A stretch of DNA of 53,254 nucleotides, taken from Saprospiraceae bacterium (GTDB lineage Bacteria > Bacteroidota > Bacteroidia > Chitinophagales > Saprospiraceae). Location: assembly GCA_021604865.1 (NCBI GenBank), contig BQJU01000049.1, positions 1-53,254 of the forward strand. Direction: 5' to 3'. A model generated the notes under the pieces. The model was given only the letters and a program-made list of their open reading frames with translations, searched no databases and was not told the DNA's origin. Position numbers and translations under genes: made by a program. Positions 17,668 through 26,700 of this stretch are shown piece after piece; positions within the stretch are counted from its first letter, which is position 1, and every line of letters begins with the position of its first letter.

Positions 17668-18579
17668 TTAACTGCTTAACACCGGGCTTGATCTTTGTTT
17701 CCACCACATAGCCAAACTAAAGGCAGAAATTAAGTGCCAAATTCCCCACCAGGCTGCAACCATGGCCATACCACCCAGGCCACCAAAAAAATTGAAAATG
17801 AGAATTAATCCCAATCCCGAATTTTGAATTCCCGTTTCTATGGAGATAGCCCGGGCATCAAATATAGATAACCCATTGGCTCGGGCAAACCAGAAACCCA
17901 TACTTAATGCCAAGCCATTATGTACAAGGACAAGTAGGAAAACCAGGTGTAAATATTTCTGAATATTTGAAAAATTGCTAAACACGGCCATAACGACAAA
18001 GGCAAGAAAAATGGTCATTGACAATGCTTTTACCGTGCCGCGCATCTTATTGGCAAACTTTGGGAAACGGGTATTGATGAACATGCCAAGGAAAAGAGGC
18101 AAAAGTATCAGTTGGAAAATAGTATTGACCATATTTGCAGGATCAACATAAATGCTGGCAGCATAGACTTCAGCTCCAGGAACCAGTTGAGAAAGCCAAG
18201 TGAAATATATGGGCGTAATCACTATGGCCGCGAGTGTGGAAATGGAGGTTAGCAAAACAGATAATGCAGCATTGGCTCCTGAAAGGTGTACCGCATAATT
18301 AGACACATTGCCCCCGGGACAGGCTGCTACCAAAACCATTCCAAGTGCGATACTGGTGGGAGGGTTGAAAAAATAAACCAGACATATTGTCATCAAAGGT
18401 AACAACAGCCATTGGGATATCAACCCAATCGTAGGGCCTTTTGGCTTTCGCAAAATCTCTTTGAAGTTATCCAGTCGTAAGTCCAGCGCAACGCCAAACA
18501 TCAGAAAAGCCAGACAAATATTGAGTATAAATAATTGATCCGGATTAAAATTAATCTGAACCTGATCAATGGTGTTCAT
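17668..18579 (-). CDS. Bile acid:sodium symporter (BASS/SBF) family transporter
   Basis: A 303-residue inner-membrane protein with 9-10 hydrophobic segments. Family marks are the N-terminal FLMFGVALDLRLDNF, GLISQWLLLPLMT, and the crossover motif MVLVAACPGGNVSNYAVHLSGANAALSVLLTS, which carries the sodium-binding region. The C-terminal half has the second crossover (SIETGIQNSGLGLIL). BASS proteins couple sodium entry to uptake of organic anions such as pantothenate, keto-acids or bile acids. The substrate here cannot be read from the sequence. It is 31 bases from the AI-2E-family gene upstream on the same strand, so the two may be co-transcribed. Confidence 0.88.
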   Translation of the reverse strand: MNTIDQVQINFNPDQLFILNICLAFLMFGVALDLRLDNFKEILRKPKGPTIGLISQWLLLPLMTICLVYFFNPPTSIALGMVLVAACPGGNVSNYAVHLSGANAALSVLLTSISTLAAIVITPIYFTWLSQLVPGAEVYAASIYVDPANMVNTIFQLILLPLFLGMFINTRFPKFANKMRGTVKALSMTIFLAFVVMAVFSNFSNIQKYLHLVFLLVLVHNGLALSMGFWFARANGLSIFDARAISIETGIQNSGLGLILIFNFFGGLGGMAMVAAWWGIWHLISAFSLAMWWKQRSSPVLSS

Positions 18580-18610
18580 TTATTGGGTTTACTTAAATAA
18601 CGCTTATATT

Positions 18611-19666
18611 TTAACTGTCCTTGCCTCCATATTCCTGGCCCATAATTTTCCAGCAGGTAATAAAAAGAGCCGCAATTACTGGCCCTATGATAAAACCGGA
18701 CAATCCAAACCAGGTCAATCCACCTAAAGTAGTCAATAAGATCAGGTAATCTGGCATGCTTGTTTCCCGGCTAACCAGTAGTGGTCGCAATAAGTTATCT
18801 ACCAGCCCGATTAGCAATCCTCCTACAACGAGAATAATAACGCCTTTGGCAATTTCTCCCTGTATTAGCATGATAATGGCGGCAGGCCCCCAGACCAATC
18901 CACTTCCTCCCACAGGGAGTAGCGAAAGAAAAGTCATCAATACGCCCCAAAGTACGGGTGCTTCAATACCGACTAACCAAAACAGAATGCCCCCCAAAGT
19001 ACCTTGAATTGCTGCAACAATTACCGTTCCTTTTAAGGTTGCCCTGGATACTACTGCAAATTGTTGAAAGATCATCCATTCTCTTTTGTTGCCCATAGGC
19101 AGAGAATTGACGACTAAATACATGATTCTTTCGCCATCACGCAAGAAAAAGAATAGGAGATAGAGCATAAGAAAAAACTGAATAGCCAGATTGATGGTAT
19201 CCTGAGTAAATGAAACCACCCGGTTGGCAAAAAACTGAGTGATATCGACCACCGTCTTTTTTACCTGGATTTCAATTTCTGAGGCCTCAATACCATAACT
19301 TCTCAGAAAAGATTCTAATTTGGGCAATTGTTTTTCAACAAAATTCACGGCTTGCTCCGGAGCAATTTCTCCCTCCTTAAACTGTTGATATAGTTGTGCA
19401 CTTTCCTGCCCTACAGAGATGCTAATCAGCCCAATGGGAACTACAACGACTAATAAAATTATGAGTGTAGTCAGAAAAGAAGCGAGGTTAGATCGCCCCT
19501 TAAGCTGGATGCGTAATCTCCGATAAGTAGTCCGGAAGATAAGCGCCAGCACAATTGCCCAGAAACAAGGCATGAGAAAGTCCTTGATCAGGCCAATAAA
19601 GGCAATGGTTGCCAGAAAAGCAATCAATAAAAAAAAACCGGTTCTGATGATGGCGTTTCTTTGCAA
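18611..19666 (-). CDS. AI-2E family transporter (PF01594-type permease)
   Basis: A 351-residue membrane protein with about 8 transmembrane segments. It opens with two helices (FFLLIAFLATIAFIGLI, MPCFWAIVLALIFRTTYRRL), then a soluble helical loop (about 85-150). The family blocks FFLMLYLLFFFLRDGERIMY, GTLGGILFWLVGIEAPVLWGVLMTFLSLLPVGG and the terminal LTTLGGLTWFGLSGFIIGPVIAALF follow. The family is named for a proposed AI-2 exporter, but members also act as sodium/proton antiporters, so the cargo is unknown. It precedes the BASS gene. TTTGTCAAAGAA occurs about 25 bases upstream of the start. Confidence 0.88.
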   Translation of the reverse strand: MQRNAIIRTGFFLLIAFLATIAFIGLIKDFLMPCFWAIVLALIFRTTYRRLRIQLKGRSNLASFLTTLIILLVVVVPIGLISISVGQESAQLYQQFKEGEIAPEQAVNFVEKQLPKLESFLRSYGIEASEIEIQVKKTVVDITQFFANRVVSFTQDTINLAIQFFLMLYLLFFFLRDGERIMYLVVNSLPMGNKREWMIFQQFAVVSRATLKGTVIVAAIQGTLGGILFWLVGIEAPVLWGVLMTFLSLLPVGGSGLVWGPAAIIMLIQGEIAKGVIILVVGGLLIGLVDNLLRPLLVSRETSMPDYLILLTTLGGLTWFGLSGFIIGPVIAALFITCWKIMGQEYGGKDS

Positions 19667-19690
19667 ATTAGGTTGATTTTAAATGGAACA

Positions 19691-19846
19691 TTCTTTGACA
19701 AAACCCAGGGTCAAGCTAAATCGGAAGGGTCAATTTTACATTTTCGATTGACTTTAATCATAGGATTTGTCAAAGAACCAATATAAAAGTGCAATTTACC
19801 CTTTTTGCCCTTATTCCAAGGAATCAACCGAGTATTTGTCAAGGAA
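19691..19846. promoter_or_regulatory. Spacer with three copies of a TTTGTCAAAGAA word
   Basis: The spacer between divergent genes holds TTCTTTGACAAA at 19691-19702, its exact reverse complement TTTGTCAAAGAA at 19766-19777, and TTTGTCAAGGAA (one mismatch) at 19835-19846. A fourth copy is at 17583-17594 and a weaker one at 14794-14804, all intergenic. The core TTTG-T-CAAA is nearly palindromic, as expected for a dimeric repressor site, but part of it could be the -33 or -7 TTTG box. Confidence 0.4.
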
Positions 19847-19958
19847 CAGCTTAAGATTGGTGATTTCCCATCCTTAGTAAACTGAATTTTTGATGGCAAA
19901 ATGTATCTTAGCGTTTGGCGTTTAGCTTTACTACTCGGAAAGAACGATAAATAAAAGC

Positions 19959-21287
19959 ATGAAGAAAATACTAATATTGGGACTATTTGTCCTGGCCAGC
20001 TGCTGGGCTGTTATTGCCCAGAGTGACCCTTATAAGGTTTTGAAAACTGAAGTAGGGCAAGATTTGCCTTATCTCCAGGATCTGTACCTGCATTACCATA
20101 CACATCCTGAATTATCTTTTCACGAATTGGAAACGGCTAAACGTATGGCTCAGGAATTGCGGAAGCAGGGTTTTGAAGTGACCGAAGATTTTGGCGGTAC
20201 CGGTGTTGTTGGCGTTTTGAAAAATGGAGAAGGGCCCACTATCCTCGTTCGGGCAGACATGGATGCTTTGCCGATTAAGGAGGAAACCGGAAAACCTTAT
20301 GCCAGTACTGTGACTACTGCTGATGAAGATGGAAATACGGTAAACGTGATGCATGCCTGCGGACACGATATTCACATGACCGTTTGGACTGGCGCGGCGC
20401 GAGCATTGGTGAAATTGAAAGATAAATGGAAAGGAACACTTGTCTTTATTGGCCAACCGGCTGAAGAACGTAGTGGAGGGGCAAAAGCCATGCTCAAAGA
20501 TGGCCTGTATGAAAAATTTCCTCGCCCTGATTATGCTTTGGGGTTACACGTGAGCCCTACTATTGCAGCGGGAAAGGTAGGGTATTGCCCTGAGTATAGC
20601 ATGGCCAATGTAGATATGCTGGACATTACGGTTTTTGGCGAAGGTGGCCATGGCGCCTATCCCCATACTACAAAAGATCCGATCGTTTTATCTGCCCGGA
20701 TCATCATGGCCTTGCAAACGATCGTAAGCCGTGAAATCTCGCCGCTGGAGCCGGCGGTGGTTACTGTTGGTGCTATTCATGGAGGAACCAAAGGCAATGT
20801 AATCCCCAATGAGGTGAAAATGGAACTAACGATGCGGTCTTATTCCGATGAAGTCCGCCAGGCGATCATTGATAAGATTGCCCGTATCTGTAAAGCAGAG
20901 GCGATGGCTGCTGATATCCCGGAGGATAAATTTCCAAGATTGGATTTGCGCAAGGAGTTTACCCCTTCATTATACAATGATCCTCAATTGACCCAAGAGC
21001 TGGCCAGTGTATTTAAAGAGGCGCTGGGGGAAGACAATGTAATGGAAGCCGCTCCAGTAATGGCTGGAGAGGATTTTGGTCGTTTTGGTCGTACTGATCC
21101 GAAAGTTCCCATCTGCCTATTTTGGTTAGGAGCAGTAGAACCTGAAAAAATTGAGGCAGCAGAAAAAGGAGCTTTAAACCTACCTTCGTTGCATTCTTCA
21201 AAATTTGCGCCCGATCCTGAACCTACCATTCAAACTGGAGTGGTAAGTATGACTGCGGCAATTCTGAGTTTATTGAAAAAGGGATAA
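19959..21287 (+). CDS. Secreted M20D-family amidohydrolase
   Basis: A 442-residue metal-dependent amidohydrolase with a signal peptide (about 1-20, ending C-W-A-V-I-A-Q). The two-zinc site is shown by HACGHDIHMT (Cys/His ligands), the catalytic and ligand pair in GQPAEERSGGA, GLHVSPTIAAG, and the final His in LPSLHSS. A dimerisation domain carries GEGGHGAYPH and TVGAIHGGTKGNVIP. MAGEDFGRF near 365 is typical of the IAA-amino acid/hippurate/N-acyl amino acid hydrolase group. It should release free amino acids from N-acyl conjugates in the periplasm. The stop is 5 bases before the glutaminase start, implying co-transcription. Confidence 0.92.
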   Translation: MKKILILGLFVLASCWAVIAQSDPYKVLKTEVGQDLPYLQDLYLHYHTHPELSFHELETAKRMAQELRKQGFEVTEDFGGTGVVGVLKNGEGPTILVRADMDALPIKEETGKPYASTVTTADEDGNTVNVMHACGHDIHMTVWTGAARALVKLKDKWKGTLVFIGQPAEERSGGAKAMLKDGLYEKFPRPDYALGLHVSPTIAAGKVGYCPEYSMANVDMLDITVFGEGGHGAYPHTTKDPIVLSARIIMALQTIVSREISPLEPAVVTVGAIHGGTKGNVIPNEVKMELTMRSYSDEVRQAIIDKIARICKAEAMAADIPEDKFPRLDLRKEFTPSLYNDPQLTQELASVFKEALGEDNVMEAAPVMAGEDFGRFGRTDPKVPICLFWLGAVEPEKIEAAEKGALNLPSLHSSKFAPDPEPTIQTGVVSMTAAILSLLKKG

Positions 21288-21292
21288 AAATA

Positions 21293-22207
21293 ATGGATTT
21301 TGAAAAGATATTGGCTGAGATAAGTGATGAAATTCAGCCATTTTTTGGAGAGGGTAAAGTAGCCAACTATATCCCTGCTCTTGCCAATGTAGATCCCAGA
21401 AAGTTCGGCATGGCCTTGGTGACATTGGACAATGAATTGTTTGAGATCGGTGATTCACGAGAAAAATTTTCTATACAAAGTATCTCCAAAGTCTATAGCC
21501 TCTGTATGGCTTTGCAACAAGAGGATCAAGCTTTGTGGAAAAGGGTGGGCCTTGAACCTTCTGGTAATCCCTTTAATTCTCTGGTTCAGCTGGAATACGA
21601 AAAAGGCATTCCAAGAAATCCTTTTATCAATGCTGGTGCTCTGGTAGTGATTGATGTATTGTTAAACCACCTGAAGAACCCAAAGGCAGAAATCCTGGAT
21701 TTTGTTCGAATGTTAGCAGGCGTTGATGATATTTATTACGATTATGCTGTGGCGAAATCGGAGCGAGAAACGGGTTTTACCAATGCTGCTTTGATCAACT
21801 TTATGCGGAGTCACAAGAATATTCACCATCCCATTGATCAAATTCTGGATGTTTATTATCATCAATGTTCTATTGCAATGTCATGTGTAGAGTTGGCAAA
21901 CTCTTTGCTTTTTCAGGCAAACAATGGTTTGGAAAGGGGATCAAAAAAACGGATTCTTGCAGCGAATCAGGCCAAACGGCTTAATGCCATTATGCTTACC
22001 TGCGGATTTTATGATGAGGCCGGAGAATTTGCCTTTCGGGTAGGGGTGCCAGGGAAAAGCGGAGTAGGAGGAGGGATTGTGGGGGTCATTCCAAACGAAC
22101 TTGCGATAGCCGTATGGAGCCCGGAATTAAATAACCATGGGAATTCAGTATTAGGCATCAAGGCTTTGGAGTTATTCACAAAAAAAACAGGCCTTTCTAT
22201 ATTTTAG
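21293..22207 (+). CDS. glsA: Glutaminase (GlsA type)
   Basis: A 304-residue serine-dependent beta-lactamase-like glutaminase that converts L-glutamine to L-glutamate and ammonia. The catalytic Ser-x-x-Lys pair lies in FSIQSISKVYSL, the second half of the active site in GNPFNSLVQLEYEKGIPRNPFINAGAL, and Gly-rich VPGKSGVGGGIVGVIP closes the fold. The length is standard and there is no signal peptide, so it is cytoplasmic. It follows the M20 amidohydrolase by 5 bases. Together with glutamate synthase downstream it fits a glutamine/glutamate block, although the intervening oxidoreductase and repeat element break any single operon. Confidence 0.95.
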   Translation: MDFEKILAEISDEIQPFFGEGKVANYIPALANVDPRKFGMALVTLDNELFEIGDSREKFSIQSISKVYSLCMALQQEDQALWKRVGLEPSGNPFNSLVQLEYEKGIPRNPFINAGALVVIDVLLNHLKNPKAEILDFVRMLAGVDDIYYDYAVAKSERETGFTNAALINFMRSHKNIHHPIDQILDVYYHQCSIAMSCVELANSLLFQANNGLERGSKKRILAANQAKRLNAIMLTCGFYDEAGEFAFRVGVPGKSGVGGGIVGVIPNELAIAVWSPELNNHGNSVLGIKALELFTKKTGLSIF

Positions 22208-22218
22208 AGAAAGATTCA

Positions 22219-22291
22219 GACTATGTTTGGAAGGGGGTATTTACGGTAAATAAACCAGTAAGTGAATCAATGACTACCTCCAAACATGCTC
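22219..22291. repeat. 73-bp short relative of the MITE, with TCA direct repeats
   Basis: The left end (GACTATGTTTGGAAGG, 22219-22234) and right end (CCTCCAAACATGCTC, 22277-22291) are near-perfect inverted copies and match the ends of the 162-bp elements, but the interior is different and short. It is flanked by TCA at 22216-22218 and 22292-22294, a 3-bp direct repeat fitting a TNA target. The element lies between glsA and the Gfo/Idh gene and supplies a spurious in-frame ATG at 22270. Confidence 0.65.
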
Positions 22292-22326
22292 TCATATATG
22301 CTCGTAAACTTCATAAATCTGCGATA

Positions 22327-23310
22327 ATGGCAAAAACATACAATTGGGGTATTATCGGCCCTGGACGGATAGCTCATAAATTTGCACAGGACCTGGCACT
22401 GATTCCTAACGCACGGCTGCACGCAGTGGCTTCCCGGTCATTGGAGCGGGCACAGGCTTTTGCAGAACAATATGGTGCTAAAAATAGTTATGACAACTAC
22501 GCTGAAATTGTAGATTGTCCAGATTTAGATGTCGTCTATGTCGCATCACCGCATACAGGGCACTGTGAACATAGCTTGCTGTGTCTGGAAAAAGGCATCC
22601 CTGTGTTGTGTGAAAAACCATTTGCTTTAAATTCCAGAGAGGTACAAAAAATGGTGCATAGTGCACGCAACCATCAGGTGTTTTTAATGGAGGCCATCTG
22701 GACTCGTTTTTTGCCAGCCACGATTAAAATGTTAGAGATCATTAAAGACGGTTTAATTGGAGAAATCCTTTCCGTAAAAGCTGATTTTGGCTTTAAAGCT
22801 AATTTTGATCCCCAAAGTCGGCTATTTAACCCTGCACTGGGTGGTGGAGCTTTATTGGATATAGGTATTTATCCCTGTTTTTTGGCCAATTTGTTATTAG
22901 GAACGCCAACTGATATAAAAGCCATGGCTCATTTAGGGCAAACGGGAGTTGATGAAGAGACAGGGATATTACTGTATTATCCTGGTAATAGAATGGCTCA
23001 TTTGCACGCATCACTGTTAGCTACCACTAAATCTGAAGCCTTTATTTATGGTGAAAAAGGGACCATTCACCTACACACTCGCTGGCATGAAGCGACCAGT
23101 TTGAGTTTGATTCAGGATGGAGCACGCCCACAGGATTATTATTTTGATTTCGAATCAAATGGCTATCGCTTTGAGGCGGAAGAGGTAATGCATTGTCTTG
23201 CTGAAGGTAAAACGGAGAGCGAATTACTTCCCCTTGATTTTAGTATACAGTTGATCAAGCTACTGGGTGATATCCGTGAGGAAATTGGGCTGAAATATCC
23301 AATGGATTGA
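22327..23310 (+). CDS. Gfo/Idh/MocA family oxidoreductase
   Basis: A 327-residue NAD(P)-dependent dehydrogenase. The Rossmann nucleotide motif is at the N-terminus (WGIIGPGRIAHKFAQDL), followed by ASRSLERAQAFAEQYGA and the catalytic E-K-P motif in GIPVLCEKPFALN. The C-terminal alpha/beta domain contains MEAIWTRFLPA and GGGALLDIGIYPCFLANLLLG, typical of the trans-1,2-dihydrobenzene-1,2-diol/xylose dehydrogenase-like subgroup. The likely reaction is oxidation or reduction of a sugar or cyclitol. ATG 22327 is chosen because the 19 extra residues from ATG 22270 are encoded by the repeat element and its flank. No sugar-utilisation genes are adjacent. Confidence 0.9.
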   Translation: MAKTYNWGIIGPGRIAHKFAQDLALIPNARLHAVASRSLERAQAFAEQYGAKNSYDNYAEIVDCPDLDVVYVASPHTGHCEHSLLCLEKGIPVLCEKPFALNSREVQKMVHSARNHQVFLMEAIWTRFLPATIKMLEIIKDGLIGEILSVKADFGFKANFDPQSRLFNPALGGGALLDIGIYPCFLANLLLGTPTDIKAMAHLGQTGVDEETGILLYYPGNRMAHLHASLLATTKSEAFIYGEKGTIHLHTRWHEATSLSLIQDGARPQDYYFDFESNGYRFEAEEVMHCLAEGKTESELLPLDFSIQLIKLLGDIREEIGLKYPMD

Positions 23311-23754
23311 TTTTGTGGTACAAAACCTTCTGCTGAAGAGAAAGTTGAGCTGTCAACTCGAGGACGGTTTGTCTTTGTAGAAAAAGTTGTACTTTGTCAG
23401 GACAGAAAGCTAAGGTGTTTTGCTTTGACTTCAAATATTTTATTCTTCTTTTTGTTTTATTTTATGGTTATTATTTTTTATTCCCATTCTTTTTGCGTAT
23501 TTTATTTTTAAATTTCTACCAAAAATACATTTCCAATAAAGTTTTATCACAACTGATTTTATGGTTTTGTTGTCGTAGAACCCTTGGAATTTGAATCTAA
23601 ATTTCCAAATCAAATACCTATTTTCACCTGCTTCAAGACAAGCGTTTTTTAGCATACCTGACCTAACCAACCATACATTTTCGATACTAAAACTTCCCGG
23701 TATCACTACCACCACATGCAATAGGGTTGATTGATGATTTTTTGAACTACACCC
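23311..23754. other. 444-bp AT-rich spacer upstream of gltB, no gene seen
   Basis: Contains a long T-rich tract (about 23427-23515) and no reading frame with coding character on either strand. A TTTGTCAGG word near 23392 resembles the recurring TTTGTCAAA motif. The promoter of gltBD is presumably here, but no full TTTG/TAnnTTTG pair was found. Confidence 0.4.
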
Positions 23755-26700
23755 ATGACAAAAGAGAATGCCCAGGATTTAGACCCAGAGCAACAAGGCA
23801 CAAAAGGTCTATATGTGCCATCAATGGAAAGAGATTCATGCGGTACCGGTCTGATTGCCAATCTCAATGGAAATAAGACACATGAATTGATAGAACAGGC
23901 ACTTTCCATGTTGACAAGTATGGAACATCGCGGAGCCTGTGGGTATGAACCGAACACCGGTGATGGTGCCGGAATTTTGATACAGACGCCCCATGAATTT
24001 TTTACACGAAAATGTAAAGAATTAGGGTTTGATTTGCCAGAATTCGGCCAATACGGTGTTGGCATGGTTTTCTTTCCTAATGACCGTAGCCTTCGCAGTC
24101 AGTGCCGGGTATTATTCAATGATTATATTGATGAATTGGGCTTTGAATTATTGGGTTACCGGAAGGTCCCAACTGATAATGAGGAATTGGGAGAGTCGGC
24201 AGTAGCTGTAGAACCACGGCTGGAACAGGTATTTGTATCCTCAAAATCCCAAATTGATCGCAAGACATTGGAACGAAAATTATATGTGCTAAGAAAATTC
24301 GTTACACACAATGTTCATAAAACGTTTCCACAGTCGAAAGACGATTTTTATATCACTTCCTTTTCCTATAAGACGGTGGTTTACAAGGGGCAATTGACTA
24401 CTTTTCAACTGCGACCTTACTTTCCTGACCTACATGATTCTACCTGTACCTCTGCCATTGCGCTAGTGCATTCTCGATTTTCTACCAATACAGTGCCAAA
24501 ATGGAAATTGGCGCAACCCTTCCGTTATATTGCCCACAATGGAGAAATTAATACCATTACGGGAAACCTAAATTGGTGGAAATCAAAGGAAAAACTAATA
24601 CAGCCCAAATTTTTCACAGCAGAGGATATGGAAAAACTGCATCCCGTTTGTGGTGAAAACCTTTCTGATTCGGGTAATTTTGATAATGTGCTGGAATTTC
24701 TGGTACTCAACGGTTTCTCCCTACCGCACGCCTTAATGATGATGATTCCGGAGGCCTGGCAGCATGATGATCTGATGGAAGACCACAAAAAGGCCTTTTA
24801 TGAGTACCATAAAACAATCACGGAGCCATGGGATGGCCCGGCTTCGATCTGTTTTACGGATGGCATATTGGTAGGAGCTACGCTGGATAGAAACGGTTTG
24901 CGCCCATCCAGGTACCTGGTGCTGGAAGACAATACCCTGATTGTGGCTTCAGAAGCGGGAGTATTGCCAATTGATCAATCCAAGGTTGTTTATAAAGGTC
25001 GCCTGCAGCCAGGAAAAATGTTAATTGCCGATCTGGATGAACACCGGATAATTGGGGATGAAGAATTAAAATCTGTTATTTGTAAACGTCACCCATACCG
25101 CGAATGGCTGGATGAGAACCGTTTGGCGTTAGATGATTTGCAGCTAGATACACCCTCCGATTTGGGGCTAGATGAAAAAACACTGTTTCACAACCAACAA
25201 TTGCACGGATTTTCCCGTGAGGATTTGAAGGTTATCATCGGACCGATGGTCAAAGATCGGCAGGACCCGATTGGTTCTATGGGAGCTGATACTCCGCTTG
25301 CTGTCCTTTCTCAACAATCGCAACATCTATCTAATTATTTTAAACAATTATTTGCTCAGGTGACCAATCCACCGATTGATCCCATCCGGGAGCGGTCGGT
25401 CATGTCGTCCTACGCGATGTTAGGTGGCACCGGAAATATCCTGGATCTACAACCAGAAAGAGCAAAATTCATTCATTTGTCAAGTCCCGTTTTAACCAAT
25501 AATCATTTGGCAAAGATCCGATCCATCCATCATCCTGATTTTCATGCTGATAGGATCAATATTGTGTTTAAGGCCGATGGTCAAATGGGGCGTTTAAAAG
25601 CAGCCATCGATCACATTTGTGCAATAGCGGAAGACCTTACCCGCAATGGTACCAATATCCTAATTTTATCCGACCGGGGAGCAGATGCTTTTCGGGCTCC
25701 TATTCCTTCTTTACTGGCAGTCGGCGCCATCCACCACCACTTGGTTCGTATTGGGTTGCGAAGTCTCACCTCGCTTGTAATTGAGGCCGGTGATGTGCGG
25801 GAAACGCATCATTTCGCCACCCTTATTGGTTATGGAGCGAGCGCTATCAATCCATATATGGTTTATGCTACATTGGTTGATATGCAAAAGAAACGGTTTT
25901 TCGAAGAAGAGCACTCACAAGAAAAACTAATCGAAATTTATAATAAATCGGTCGTTAAGGGTTTATTGAAAATCATGTCCAAAATTGGCATTTCCACCCT
26001 GCAATCTTATCAGGGAGCGCAAATTTTTGAAGCGCTGGGTATCAATACTGAGGTAGTCAATCATTGTTTTAAAGGTACCGTTTCCCGAATTGAAGGATTG
26101 GGGTTTGATGGGATAGCAGAAGAGGCTTTAATTCGACACCAAAATGCTTTTTCAGAAAAATCAGTAGTGAATCCACAATTGCCGGATGGAGGTGTTTTTC
26201 AATGGAAAAGAAGGGGAGAGGCCCACACTTTCAGCCCCCAAACCATTCATTTGCTGCAATATTCTACTCGGAAAAATGATTATGGAGCTTATAAGAAATA
26301 CGCTAAATTAATCAATGAGCAAAACCGTAAAGCGTTGACATTAAGGGGGTTGTTGAGCTTTCGAAAAAGTACTCCCATTAATATTGATGAAGTAGAACCT
26401 GTGGAGAATATCTTCAAGCGGTTTGCTACCGGAGCCATGTCTTTCGGTTCCATCTCCCACGAAGCCCATACAACCCTTGCAATTGCAATGAATCGCATTG
26501 GAGGTAGGAGTAATAGTGGGGAAGGAGGAGAAGACGAAGCTCGTTTTGAACCCAAAGCCAATGGCGATTGGGAGCGTTCAGCCATCAAGCAGGTCGCTTC
26601 GGGAAGATTTGGCGTGACCAGTTATTACTTGACTAATGCCGATGAATTGCAGATCAAAATGGCTCAGGGAGCAAAACCCGGTGAAGGTGGGCAGCTGCCA

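Noticed and set aside
19711-19899. 62-residue minus-strand open frame
   Set aside because: It covers the spacer holding the repeated TTTGTCAAAGAA words; composition is explained by those motifs.
23394-23594. 66-residue open frame upstream of gltB
   Set aside because: Phe/Leu-rich product of a T-rich tract; no start context or homologous look.
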